Source: Helicobacteraceae bacterium (GTDB lineage Bacteria; Campylobacterota; Campylobacteria; Campylobacterales; Helicobacteraceae). From it: DNA of 10,231 nt. Within the stretch, counting starts at the first letter, position 1. The number at the start of each line of letters is the position of its first letter. The stretch covers positions 1-10,231 of the forward strand of contig JARHYY010000038.1 in the NCBI GenBank assembly GCA_029258405.1. Reading direction: 5' to 3'. Below, in pieces: positions 1 through 6,930 of the stretch. The notes beneath the pieces were generated by a model. The model was not told the origin of the DNA, did no database searches, and was given only the letters and a program-made list of their open reading frames with translations. Position numbers and translations under genes: made by a program.

Positions 1-464
1 TATGAATAAAGAATGCAATAATGTAAGTAATTAATCTCTATATATAAAAGATTCTTTGTTTATCTTATGAGATACATGAATATTACATATAACAAGCTAT
101 ATGTGAAATGTTTGTGTGGTTTGGGGGTTAGAGATAATATCAAAGCTAGGTATTGCTAATTCTTTTTTGGCTTACCATCCCCTTTTTTAGCTATGGAAAA
201 TAGATTATATCATCAACTTAAAATATGAGTTGCATTTTTTGATTTTTTAGTATAATATTATCAAAGTATTTTACATTGTCATGTGAAAACAGCAAAAACT
301 CTAAGTTGAAACTGAATATAATATGATTACTGAAAAAACATTTTTAGACGATTCTATATAAGTTAAAATAATTCGTTAAACTGAAAGATTGCATAGTGTA
401 GGTTTCTACAGTTTTAGCGGTTTCTATATCATGGCGTTAAATATTGACTTTAAGGATAAGCAAG
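1..464. other. Gene-free left flank, AT-rich
   Basis: No reading frame of useful length lies on either strand and no RNA gene is recognisable. It holds a G5 run (122-126), several TATAAT-like -10 boxes (plus strand 251-256 and 317-322; minus strand 204-209), and a small perfect hairpin TGTAG-GTTT-CTACA at 397-410. The part nearest the HDOD gene is probably its promoter and leader. On the minus strand an AAAAGGGG run at about 181-188 abuts an ATG, but the frame closes after 10 codons. Confidence 0.5.
230..256 (+). promoter_or_regulatory. Possible sigma-70-type promoter toward the HDOD-rsfS pair
   Basis: TTGCAT at 230-235 and a perfect TATAAT at 251-256 are separated by 15 bases, slightly short of the usual 16-18, with a T-rich spacer as is common in Helicobacter promoters. 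Transcription would start near 262, giving a leader of about 200 bases before the HDOD gene. A second TATAAT at 317-322 is an alternative. Such boxes occur by chance in AT-rich DNA, so this is tentative. Confidence 0.3.
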
Positions 465-1322
465 ATGAATGAAATACTTTCAAAAACAATTGATAGCCTT
501 CCTCCACTTCCAGAAACTGTATCAGCATTACAGAGCTATATTAATCAAGCGGGCTCTGAGGTTAAAATGCAGGGTGTAGTTGATATTATATCCAAAGATC
601 CTCTCATTACAGGAGAGCTTTTAAGGCTTGCTAATTCTCCTTATTATGGGTTTTCACGAGAAATAGCAACTATACAGCAAGTTGTTTCTTTGCTTGGTAT
701 CAATAATATTAAAAATGCTGTAATAGCAAGTTCTATTAAAAATAAAATGCATGTGGATATGTCTCCTTATGGGCTTAATACACAACATTTTTTAAGCAAT
801 ACAAATGCTGAAGTCAATTTTATTACTGATTGGTTGATACAAGAAGATAAACAATTAGCACAATTCCTTGTTCCATGTTCAATGCTCATGCGACTTGGAA
901 TGATACTCTTAGCAAATGCACTCATAGAAGAGAAAAAAGATAAAGACTTTTTAAAAGCTCTTGAAATGAATAATTTTAAAAATGTTTCACTTATCGAAAA
1001 CGATTTTTGCGGGGTAGATAGCTTATCTTTTCTTGGATATTTATTTGATCATTGGAAATTTGATGAAGCTCTCATACAAACAATAGCTTATGTGCCAAAC
1101 CCCCATGCAGCAACTGAAAACATACAAAAAAATGTTTATGCACTTGCTATTGCTAATAGAGTATTTGATCCCTATACAGGAGGAGAACCGTATAATATGA
1201 GTGTTGTTAAAGCATTGTTTAAAGAAGCAAAAGAAAAAGGCATTATTTATAATTACGATAATTTTGTAGCCAAATTACCCACTAAAGCCTATAATAACCT
1301 TAATGTAGATGTAGAAGTATGA
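465..1322 (+). CDS. HDOD-domain signalling protein
   Basis: The product is a 285-residue single-domain HDOD protein. HDOD domains are HD-fold relatives without the catalytic His-Asp pair and act as binding or scaffold modules in bacterial signalling; targets vary, so the partner here is unknown. Seen in the sequence: the N-terminal LPPLP motif (residues 12-16), KDPLITGELLRLANSPYYG (about 44-62), which matches the family's conserved core, and LGINNIKNAV (78-87). No GGDEF, EAL or receiver domain is attached. ATG 465 is chosen over an in-frame TTG at 444 because AAGGATAAG (452-460) precedes it at proper spacing. The stop overlaps the start of rsfS in ATGA, implying co-transcription and translational coupling. 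In C. jejuni an HDOD protein has been linked to motility; that role here is only a guess. Confidence 0.88.
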   Translation: MNEILSKTIDSLPPLPETVSALQSYINQAGSEVKMQGVVDIISKDPLITGELLRLANSPYYGFSREIATIQQVVSLLGINNIKNAVIASSIKNKMHVDMSPYGLNTQHFLSNTNAEVNFITDWLIQEDKQLAQFLVPCSMLMRLGMILLANALIEEKKDKDFLKALEMNNFKNVSLIENDFCGVDSLSFLGYLFDHWKFDEALIQTIAYVPNPHAATENIQKNVYALAIANRVFDPYTGGEPYNMSVVKALFKEAKEKGIIYNYDNFVAKLPTKAYNNLNVDVEV

Positions 1323-1651
1323 GCATAGAAGATAGAGTGCATAATATTGTAAATACCCTTGAAAACAAAAAGGGAGAATCAATAGAAATCTTTGACTTGC
1401 GTCAGAGTAGTTATTTTGTCGATTTTGTTGTACTTGTTAGTGCATTTGTTGATAAACATGCCTTGGCACTTTTAGATTCTCTCAAGGAAGATCTTAAGCC
1501 CAAAGGTGAAGAATTTTTAAATATCGAAGAAGGAAGCGATTGGATAGCCATTGATTTAGGCGATATAATTATACATATTTTCACAGAGGGTCATCGTAGA
1601 AAGTTTAATCTTGAAGAGTTCTTGTGCTCAATCCAAAAAGCATCTCAATAA
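1319..1651 (+). CDS. rsfS: Ribosomal silencing factor RsfS (Iojap/YbeB family)
   Basis: RsfS binds ribosomal protein uL14 on the large subunit and blocks joining of the 30S subunit, lowering translation in starvation or stationary phase. The 110-residue protein is of normal family length. It shows the family's middle segment IFDLRQSSYFVDFVVLVSA (24-42) and the C-terminal signature DWIAIDLGDIIIHIF followed by HRRKFNLEEFL, equivalent to the usual WvliDlGdvvvHiF...R.fY.LE. The start is inside the HDOD stop (ATGA) with no strong Shine-Dalgarno of its own, so re-initiation is likely. In many bacteria nadD is next to rsfS; here an HDOD gene takes that place. The TAA stop ends one base before the pdxJ stop on the other strand. 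Confidence 0.92.
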   Translation: MSIEDRVHNIVNTLENKKGESIEIFDLRQSSYFVDFVVLVSAFVDKHALALLDSLKEDLKPKGEEFLNIEEGSDWIAIDLGDIIIHIFTEGHRRKFNLEEFLCSIQKASQ

Positions 1652-2437
1652 TTAATGTGGATATAATGCAATGATTTCTCTAATGGCTTCTTGTAGCCCT
1701 ATAAAAACAGCTCTTGAAATGATAGAATGTCCTATGTTAAGCTCTTTTATTGAAGTAATATGTGTTATATGGGCAAGGTTGTCTTTATTGAGTCCATGTC
1801 CTGCAGCAACATATAAACTTTCTTCTTGAGCATAATGAGCCACAGTTTGTATATGGCTTATTTCTTGGTGTAGAAGTTCTTTGAGCTTTTCTGTGTCATA
1901 GTCTTTAAACTCTACGATGTGATGACGCATTCTCTTAGGGTTATTATAGAGCATTAAAAAAATATTGGCATATTTTCCTGTGTGAAGCTCAATTTTATCT
2001 GCACCTATTCCTTTGCTCTGTTCAATATTTGCCCTTGTAGGATCAATAAAAAGTGAGGGCACAATGCCATAATCTTTAATCATAGCTATGCAATTTTTTA
2101 TTTTTTCTTCTCCCTTAAAGAGCTCAAGCCCTCCTTCTGTAGTAACTTCCTCCCTTTTTTCTGGCACAAGGGTAATGCTGTAGGGCTTTAATGTACAAAT
2201 ATATTTTAAAATACTGTGTTCGCTAGAACATTCTACATTCACAGGAAGCGGAGAATATTTTATAATATCCCTTGCATCACTATCGCAAATATGCCTCCTA
2301 TCTTCTCGAAGATGAAAAGTAACTTGATGAGCCCCAGCTTCTTTAAGATATTGCAATGAATCAATAGGGTCTGGTTCATTAATTCTTCTTGCTTCACGCA
2401 ATGTGGCAATATGGTCAATATTAACACCTAAGTACAT
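1652..2437 (-). CDS. pdxJ: Pyridoxine 5'-phosphate synthase PdxJ
   Basis: PdxJ condenses 1-deoxy-D-xylulose 5-phosphate with 3-amino-2-oxopropyl phosphate to give pyridoxine 5'-phosphate, the last ring-forming step of the DXP-dependent vitamin B6 pathway in the cytoplasm. The 261-residue protein is a TIM barrel with the expected motifs: GVNIDHIATLREAR (4-17), VTFHLREDRRHI (39-50), NVECS (67-71), KIELHTGKYA (148-157) and AAGHGLN (211-217). By alignment with the E. coli enzyme the key residues are likely His42, Glu69, Glu150 and His214, all present. Epsilonproteobacterial PdxJ is about this length, longer than the E. coli protein. Its usual partner pdxA is not adjacent here. The ATG follows a strong TAAAGGAGA, which lies inside a perfect hairpin (2442-2470), suggesting control of translation. 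Confidence 0.96.
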   Translation of the reverse strand: MYLGVNIDHIATLREARRINEPDPIDSLQYLKEAGAHQVTFHLREDRRHICDSDARDIIKYSPLPVNVECSSEHSILKYICTLKPYSITLVPEKREEVTTEGGLELFKGEEKIKNCIAMIKDYGIVPSLFIDPTRANIEQSKGIGADKIELHTGKYANIFLMLYNNPKRMRHHIVEFKDYDTEKLKELLHQEISHIQTVAHYAQEESLYVAAGHGLNKDNLAHITHITSIKELNIGHSIISRAVFIGLQEAIREIIALYPH

Positions 2438-2441
2438 GTAT

Positions 2442-2470
2442 CTCCTTTATGACAATATACCATAAAGGAG
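2442..2470 (-). promoter_or_regulatory. Hairpin that includes the pdxJ Shine-Dalgarno
   Basis: CTCCTTTATG (2442-2451) and CATAAAGGAG (2461-2470) are perfect 10-bp inverted repeats around a 9-base loop. Read on the pdxJ strand, the promoter-proximal arm is CTCCTTTATG and the start-proximal arm is CATAAAGGAG, the ribosome binding site, 5 bases before the ATG. If transcribed, the stem would mask the site. It may instead be a protein-binding dyad. No long T run follows, so it is not a terminator. Confidence 0.6.
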
Positions 2471-2475
2471 CTTAA

Positions 2476-2502
2476 GTGCAATAAATATTATCGATGTTGC
2501 AC
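2476..2502. repeat. Inverted repeat GTGCAA-N15-TTGCAC upstream of pdxJ
   Basis: Perfect 6-bp arms at 2476-2481 and 2497-2502 flank a 15-base AT-rich core. On the minus strand the core contains TAATAT (2485-2490), a possible -10 box for pdxJ, whose transcript would then begin just before the 2442-2470 hairpin. A dyad straddling a -10 box would suit a repressor operator. Short arms in AT-rich DNA can arise by chance, so this is a candidate only. Confidence 0.35.
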
Positions 2503-2611
2503 ACCATAAACACAAAAAGCTTCAATCTCTATTAATGAGTTCATTATGTGAATATACTTATTGCTTTTTTAGTGATAGTGTTTAGTGTAATAAGATAATT
2601 TTTAGAGTGGT

Positions 2612-2622
2612 ATTGCTATAAT
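2612..2622 (+). promoter_or_regulatory. Extended -10 promoter of gatB-gpsA
   Basis: ATTGCTATAAT contains a perfect TATAAT (2617-2622) with a TGC extension, typical of the Helicobacter vegetative sigma factor, which often lacks a strong -35. The transcript would start near 2629, about 27 bases before the gatB ATG, leaving room for AAGGAA at 2641-2646. The same 11 bases occur in front of the permease gene (9527-9537, minus strand). Confidence 0.6.
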
Positions 2623-2655
2623 TTGCTTATTTTGATAGATAAGGAATTAGTATTA

Positions 2656-4086
2656 ATGAATTTTGAAACAATTATTGGACTAGAAGTTCATGTGCAGCTT
2701 AATACAAAAACAAAAATATTTTGCTCATGCCCTACAAGTTTTGGTGAGCATCCTAATAAAAATGTGTGTCCCACATGCTTGGGTTTGCCCGGTGCATTAC
2801 CTGTCCTTAATAAGGAGGCACTCAAAAAAGCTATTAGCTTTGCTACAGCGATTAAGGCAGAGATTAATCAAAATTCTATTTTTGCACGCAAAAATTATTT
2901 TTACCCCGATTTACCAAAAGCATATCAAATAAGTCAATTTGATATACCTATCGTGGGTAAAGGCTCTCTTGATATTGAAGTTAATAATATTCAAAAAAGA
3001 ATTGGAATTACAAGAGCACATCTTGAAGAAGATGCAGGGAAAAATATACATGATGGTGCTTTTTCAAAAATTGATTTAAATCGTGCCTGCACCCCATTGC
3101 TTGAAATTGTAAGCGAACCTGATATGCGTAATAGCGATGAAGCTATTGCCTATCTTAAAAAATTGCATTCTATTGTTCGCTTTTTAGGAATTAGCGATGC
3201 TAATATGCAAGAAGGGAGCTTTAGATGTGATGCAAATGTTTCTATTCGTCCGGTAGGTGATTATGCACTTTATACAAGAGTTGAAATTAAAAACCTTAAT
3301 AGTTTTAGATTTATACAAAAAGCTATTGAATATGAAGTGCAACGACAAATACAAGCATGGGAATATGGTAACTATGCAGAAGAAGTATATCAAGAAACAA
3401 GGCTTTTTGATACAGCAAAAGGCATTACAAAATCTATGAGAGGCAAGGAAGAATCAGCTGATTATCGCTATTTTCCAGATCCAGATCTTTTGCCTGTCTT
3501 TATTCCTGATTCACTATTGCAAGAGGCTTCAAATATACCCGAAATGCCAGATGAAAAACAGATACGCTATATAAAAGAATATGGACTCAAGGAATACGAT
3601 GCCCATGTTCTTACTTCAAATCTTGAAATGGTACACTATTTTGAAGAAATGCTTACAGAAAATATTACCCCTCAAGGGGCGGTAAGGTGGCTTACAAGTG
3701 AATTGTTGGGCAAATTTAAAGGTGAAGTAAATATAGAAAATTCTCCTGTTAAAGCAAAAACTTTAGCTCGTTTAGTGCAATATGTTGAAAATGGTACCAT
3801 AACTGGTAAAAGTGGTAAAGAGTTGCTTGATATTATTTTCAATAACCCTCAAAATACTGATATTGATGCAATTATACAACAATATGGACTAAAGCAAGTC
3901 AATGATGATTCAGCTATATTAGAAATTATCGCTAATGTATTAGCCCACAATGAAGATAAAGTGCAAGAATATAGAAATGGCAAAGAAAAATTATTTGGCT
4001 TTTTTGTAGGGCAAGTTATGAAGATGGCAAAAGGGGTGAATCCAACAAAAGTTAATGAACTTTTAAAACAAAAACTCACTATGTAG
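2656..4086 (+). CDS. gatB: Aspartyl/glutamyl-tRNA amidotransferase subunit B
   Basis: GatB is the tRNA-binding kinase subunit of GatCAB, which converts misacylated Glu-tRNA(Gln) and Asp-tRNA(Asn) to Gln-tRNA(Gln) and Asn-tRNA(Asn). The complex is essential where the direct synthetases are missing, as in Helicobacter. The 476 residues match family length. Visible motifs: IIGLEVHVQLNTKTKIFC (6-23), Cys23, Cys25, Cys38 and Cys41 forming the zinc-type cluster, CLGLPGALPVLN, RKNYFYPDLPKAYQISQ, THAHLEEDAGK-like RAHLEEDAGK, and DLNRACTPLLEIVSEPD. The C-terminal YqeY/GatB tail domain ends in GFFVGQVMKMAKGVNP. ATG 2656 is preferred to an in-frame TTG at 2623 because AAGGAA (2641-2646) precedes it and the family starts at MNFETIIGLE. 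gatA and gatC are not in this window. gpsA follows after 7 bases. Confidence 0.97.
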   Translation: MNFETIIGLEVHVQLNTKTKIFCSCPTSFGEHPNKNVCPTCLGLPGALPVLNKEALKKAISFATAIKAEINQNSIFARKNYFYPDLPKAYQISQFDIPIVGKGSLDIEVNNIQKRIGITRAHLEEDAGKNIHDGAFSKIDLNRACTPLLEIVSEPDMRNSDEAIAYLKKLHSIVRFLGISDANMQEGSFRCDANVSIRPVGDYALYTRVEIKNLNSFRFIQKAIEYEVQRQIQAWEYGNYAEEVYQETRLFDTAKGITKSMRGKEESADYRYFPDPDLLPVFIPDSLLQEASNIPEMPDEKQIRYIKEYGLKEYDAHVLTSNLEMVHYFEEMLTENITPQGAVRWLTSELLGKFKGEVNIENSPVKAKTLARLVQYVENGTITGKSGKELLDIIFNNPQNTDIDAIIQQYGLKQVNDDSAILEIIANVLAHNEDKVQEYRNGKEKLFGFFVGQVMKMAKGVNPTKVNELLKQKLTM

Positions 4087-4093
4087 AATTACT

Positions 4094-4993
4094 ATGGCAA
4101 AAATAACAATATTAGGCGGTGGTGCTTGGGGTTGTGCATTATACAATGCCTTTAATTGCAAAAATAATGTTTTAAAAATAGTATCTCGTAGAAAATTGCA
4201 AGATTATAATCAATATCTTTTTCATGACTCTTTAGATGCAGAATATTTTGTTATTGCTATAGGTTCTTCTTACTTAAGAAGCTATTTACAAAAACAAATT
4301 TTACCACAAAATTCAAAGATTCTTGTAGCCACAAAAGGCATTGAAGAAGAAAGCTGTGCATTTATGAGCGATGTTATGGAAAGTTTTTTTGAAAAACAAC
4401 AGCTTGCTTACTTGGCTGGTCCATCTTTCGCCCTAGAGGTTATGCAAAAATTGCCATGTGCATTAGTTATACATTCATACTCGCAAAGTCTTGCAGAGGA
4501 GCTTCAAATGATATTCCCACCATTTATACGAACCTACATTGGTGATGATGTTATCGGTGGTGAAATTGCAGGTGCATATAAAAATGTTATTGCTATTGCA
4601 GGGGGGATATGTGAGGGTTTGAAGTTAGGACAAAATGCAAGAGCTTCATTACTTGCTAGAGGTTTGGTAGAAATGGAGCGTTTTGGTCGTTTTTTTGGTG
4701 CAAAAATGAAAACTTTTCTAGGGCTTTCTGGGGCTGGAGATTTGTTCCTTACATCAAATTCAATGCTTTCAAGAAATTTTCGTGTTGGACTAGGTTTATC
4801 ATCGGGCAAAAAAATAGATGACATTATTAACGAGCTTGGTGAAGTTGCAGAAGGCATTAAAACATCAATGGCTATTGAAACTTTGCGTAAAAAACATAAA
4901 ATATATACACCTATTGCTACAGAAGTTGTGCAAATCATCAATGGAAAAGATATACAAAAAAGTTTTCAAGAAATGCTTTCTATGCACACATAA
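4094..4993 (+). CDS. gpsA: NAD(P)-dependent glycerol-3-phosphate dehydrogenase
   Basis: GpsA reduces dihydroxyacetone phosphate to sn-glycerol 3-phosphate, the backbone of membrane phospholipids. The 299-residue cytoplasmic protein has the N-terminal dinucleotide loop GGGAWG (8-13), ATKGIE (79-84), AGPSFALEV (108-116), the catalytic lysine Lys163 in GAYKN, LSGAGDL (211-217), SRNFRVG (226-232) and EGIKTS near 253-258. It is shorter than the E. coli enzyme (about 340 residues), as is usual in epsilonproteobacteria. The ATG lies 7 bases after the gatB stop with no clear Shine-Dalgarno, so translation probably depends on ribosomes leaving gatB. Nothing looks broken. Confidence 0.96.
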   Translation: MAKITILGGGAWGCALYNAFNCKNNVLKIVSRRKLQDYNQYLFHDSLDAEYFVIAIGSSYLRSYLQKQILPQNSKILVATKGIEEESCAFMSDVMESFFEKQQLAYLAGPSFALEVMQKLPCALVIHSYSQSLAEELQMIFPPFIRTYIGDDVIGGEIAGAYKNVIAIAGGICEGLKLGQNARASLLARGLVEMERFGRFFGAKMKTFLGLSGAGDLFLTSNSMLSRNFRVGLGLSSGKKIDDIINELGEVAEGIKTSMAIETLRKKHKIYTPIATEVVQIINGKDIQKSFQEMLSMHT

Positions 4994-5105
4994 ACTGCAA
5001 TCATTAATAAATTAATAATTTTATTGCGAAATATATTCATATGGATTTTGGGATATTAAGAAGAAGCATGCCTATTATAAAAAATAGATTTATTGGTTAG
5101 TTGCA

Positions 5106-5345
5106 ATGGCAGAAGCCATCAACCAAAATACAGAAAAAACTAAATATGGTTTAGCTTAATAACTCAATCTCTCCAAATTATAGATAGGGCAAAAAAGGAT
5201 ATTTAATGAACTCATTGAACTCAAAGACAATCCACAACTTCATGAATGAAGGGATTCTGTAAATGAACTCTTAGAGCTTCTTGCTCTAGGCACAAGTAAT
5301 GATCTCAATGAAATTACAAGCAAAACAAATGGCATTAACGATTAA
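5106..5345 (+). pseudogene. Unidentified gene remnant with four in-frame stops
   Basis: From ATG 5106 one frame runs to TAA 5343-5345. It is broken by TAA-TAA (5157-5162), TAG (5181-5183) and TGA (5247-5249), yet no frame change is needed. The pieces look like real protein: MAEAINQNTEKTKYGLA, then NELIELKDNPQLHE, then RDSVNELLELLALGTSNDLN and EITSKTNGIND. The composition is acidic, leucine-rich and probably helical. I do not recognise the family. No good Shine-Dalgarno precedes the ATG, so the true start may have been further upstream or lost. Chance is possible in 80 codons, but the amino acid make-up is unlike random AT-rich translation. Confidence 0.4.
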
Positions 5346-5407
5346 TAGATTTTATCTTGACTCTAAAACCCATAGACAAGAATTTATATTTCAAGCAAAA
5401 TAGACGT

Positions 5408-5413
5408 TATAAT
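5408..5413 (+). promoter_or_regulatory. Probable -10 box of the PIN-PhoH gene
   Basis: A perfect TATAAT sits 66 bases before the ATG at 5480, giving a leader of about 60 bases. A TTGACT at 5357-5362 is too far upstream (45 bases between the boxes) to be its -35. The call rests on the -10 alone. Confidence 0.35.
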
Positions 5414-5479
5414 GCTGGTTTAATATATATAGATAAACTTAACTTATTGATTTACTAGCTTATTGCTAAAAGGAGCAGA

Positions 5480-6868
5480 ATGCAAAAACTATTACTTGAT
5501 ACCTCCATTATTCTTGATGATACACAAAACCTTGTGTATCTTCATAAAAAACAAAATGAGCTTTATATGAGTGATATTATTTTAGAAGAACTTGATAGAA
5601 AGAAAGATTCTCAAAGTGAGAGTGGTTTTTTTGCAAGAGAATTTTTTCGCTGTGTTACTCATGCTGATTGCATAGAGCCTTTAATGAAAGCTTTAAGTGG
5701 TGATTATATTTCACAAATTATTTTTAAAAGTGGAGAGATTTTTGTGCCTATATGGGTTATTATGCGAAAACATTATAAGACTGCCTTCGTGGATTATGGC
5801 TATAATGATGCACGTATAAGAGAAATTGCAAAAGATTATCAATTAGTTTTGCTTACCAATGATATTGCTTTAAGGGTACGTTCATTTACAGAGAATATAC
5901 AATCCCATTCATTAAAAAGAGGGCAGGTACTTAACCCAAAAGAAATAAATTTCATATATGAAACCACATTGTTAAGGGATTTAAGCGATAAACAAGCTTT
6001 TGAAGAAAGCCGAGAGTTTCAAACATTAAGCCAATGGCATATAATAGCTATATCAGAACTTGACTATACAGATAGCGTATCTTATTTTACTGGTAAAAAA
6101 TATTTTGGAATAAAATATAATAATAAACTTGAAATTTTAGAACTTGATTTGATTCTTAAAGAACATAAGCCTTATGTGTTACCGCTTAATATTGAACAAA
6201 AGTTAGCTTATGCACTTTTAACTCACCCGCATAATCAATTGAGTATTATCACAGGTAGCACAGGTAGCGGCAAAACACTTATTGCTCTGCAAGCTGGAAT
6301 TTCTTTGCAAAAGCTTGGTGTAGTTGATGGAATTATTTATATGAGAAACACTATTACTGCCAATGACAAAGAAGCAGAATTGGGCTTTAGAAAAGGTGAT
6401 GAGTTGCAAAAGTTACATTATTTTATGTATCCTCTTTTTAGTAGCGTTAATTTTATTATCGAAAATCTTAAAGAACACTCTTTAGCCAAAAGAATCGAGT
6501 ATAAAGGTGAGAGTAAAGGCATAGACAAAGAAGAGGCAACGCAATATTTTCTACAAAAGCATAGGATAGAAGTAATGGATATAGCCCACGCAAGAGGAGT
6601 GAGCTTGCATAATAAATTCATTATTTTTGATGAGGTACAAAATGCATCTGATGCCACCATCAAACTCATTGGCACAAGGCTTGGAGAAAAAAGTCGTATT
6701 GTATTTTTAGGCGATTATAATCAAATAGATCATCCTTATTTAAGTAAATTTCGCAATGGTGCTTTAAGCCTTTTATCAAAGGCAAAAGAAGATGATTTTC
6801 TTTTTGGTTTGCAATTTCAACATACTATTCGTAGTCAGATTGCACATTGGTTTGATAAATATTTTTGA
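5480..6868 (+). CDS. PIN-domain / PhoH-family ATPase fusion protein
   Basis: This 462-residue protein joins an N-terminal PIN ribonuclease domain (about 1-135) to a C-terminal PhoH-type P-loop ATPase (about 235-462). Family members (PhoH2/YlaK type) are thought to be RNA helicase-nucleases. The acidic PIN residues are present: Asp7 in LLDTSI, Glu37 in ILEELDRKK, Asp110 in NDARI and Asp128 in LLTNDIALR, so nuclease activity is plausible. The ATPase has Walker A GSTGSGKT (259-266), ELGFRKGDELQKL (300-312, the PhoH 'GFLPGD' region), ARGVSLHNKFIIFDEVQNA (371-389) with Walker B, GDYNQID (411-417) and TIRSQ near the end. AAAAGGAG (5468-5475) lies 4 bases before the ATG. The gene is apparently monocistronic, followed by a hairpin at 6900-6930. 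Substrate and physiological role are not readable from the sequence. Confidence 0.93.
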   Translation: MQKLLLDTSIILDDTQNLVYLHKKQNELYMSDIILEELDRKKDSQSESGFFAREFFRCVTHADCIEPLMKALSGDYISQIIFKSGEIFVPIWVIMRKHYKTAFVDYGYNDARIREIAKDYQLVLLTNDIALRVRSFTENIQSHSLKRGQVLNPKEINFIYETTLLRDLSDKQAFEESREFQTLSQWHIIAISELDYTDSVSYFTGKKYFGIKYNNKLEILELDLILKEHKPYVLPLNIEQKLAYALLTHPHNQLSIITGSTGSGKTLIALQAGISLQKLGVVDGIIYMRNTITANDKEAELGFRKGDELQKLHYFMYPLFSSVNFIIENLKEHSLAKRIEYKGESKGIDKEEATQYFLQKHRIEVMDIAHARGVSLHNKFIIFDEVQNASDATIKLIGTRLGEKSRIVFLGDYNQIDHPYLSKFRNGALSLLSKAKEDDFLFGLQFQHTIRSQIAHWFDKYF

Positions 6869-6884
6869 GCGTGATGAATAATAT

Positions 6885-6891
6885 CCCCCCC
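6885..6891. repeat. Poly-C tract (C7)
   Basis: Seven consecutive C residues stand in otherwise AT-rich DNA 16 bases after the PIN-PhoH stop codon. In Helicobacter and Campylobacter, G/C homopolymers are typical sites of slippage and phase variation, usually at 8 or more. Here it lies in no gene I can identify. Confidence 0.8.
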
Positions 6892-6899
6892 TATAAATA

Positions 6900-6930
6900 C
6901 TATTAAACACGCGATAGCGAGGTTTAATAG
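6900..6930. terminator. Hairpin between convergent genes, probable terminator
   Basis: CTATTAAAC (6900-6908) and GTTTAATAG (6922-6930) form perfect 9-bp arms. Inside, CGC (6910-6912) pairs with GCG (6917-6919) around GATA, giving a 12-bp stem with a small internal loop. Its place 32 bases after the PIN-PhoH stop suits a terminator, but no T run follows on either strand, so it could equally be an RNA-stabilising hairpin or a protein site. Confidence 0.4.

Larger units (their letters stand above)
4994..5479. other. Intergenic region with relic frame and PhoH-gene promoter
   Basis: After gpsA comes an AT-rich dyad: GCAAT at 4997-5001 and ATTGC at 5023-5027 enclose two ATTAAT copies. It may be a weak transcription stop but lacks a GC stem. 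Next is a bulged hairpin (GTTG and ATGGC, 5100-5110, pairing with GCCAT and CAAC, 5115-5123, around AGAA), which overlaps the start of the relic frame described separately. The last 80 bases contain a TATAAT box and the Shine-Dalgarno of the PIN-PhoH gene. A second short open stretch at 5339-5455 in another frame has no start and is probably AT-rich noise or the tail of the same relic. Confidence 0.5.

Noticed and set aside
100..188. Minus-strand start: TATAAT at 204-209, AAAAGGGG and then ATG-GTA-AGC; also a short frame reading AKKELAIPSFDIISNPQT
   Set aside because: The ATG frame ends after 10 codons and the Shine-Dalgarno abuts the ATG with no spacer. The other frame has 24 codons between stops and no start.
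4534..4941. 135-codon minus-strand frame inside gpsA
   Set aside because: It is a shadow of gpsA, whose catalytic motifs cover the same bases; it has no family resemblance or ribosome binding site.
5339..5455. 39-codon open stretch reading FILTLKPIDKNLYFKQNR
   Set aside because: It has no start codon, overlaps the probable promoter of the PIN-PhoH gene and cannot be matched to a family; at most it is a tail of the neighbouring relic.
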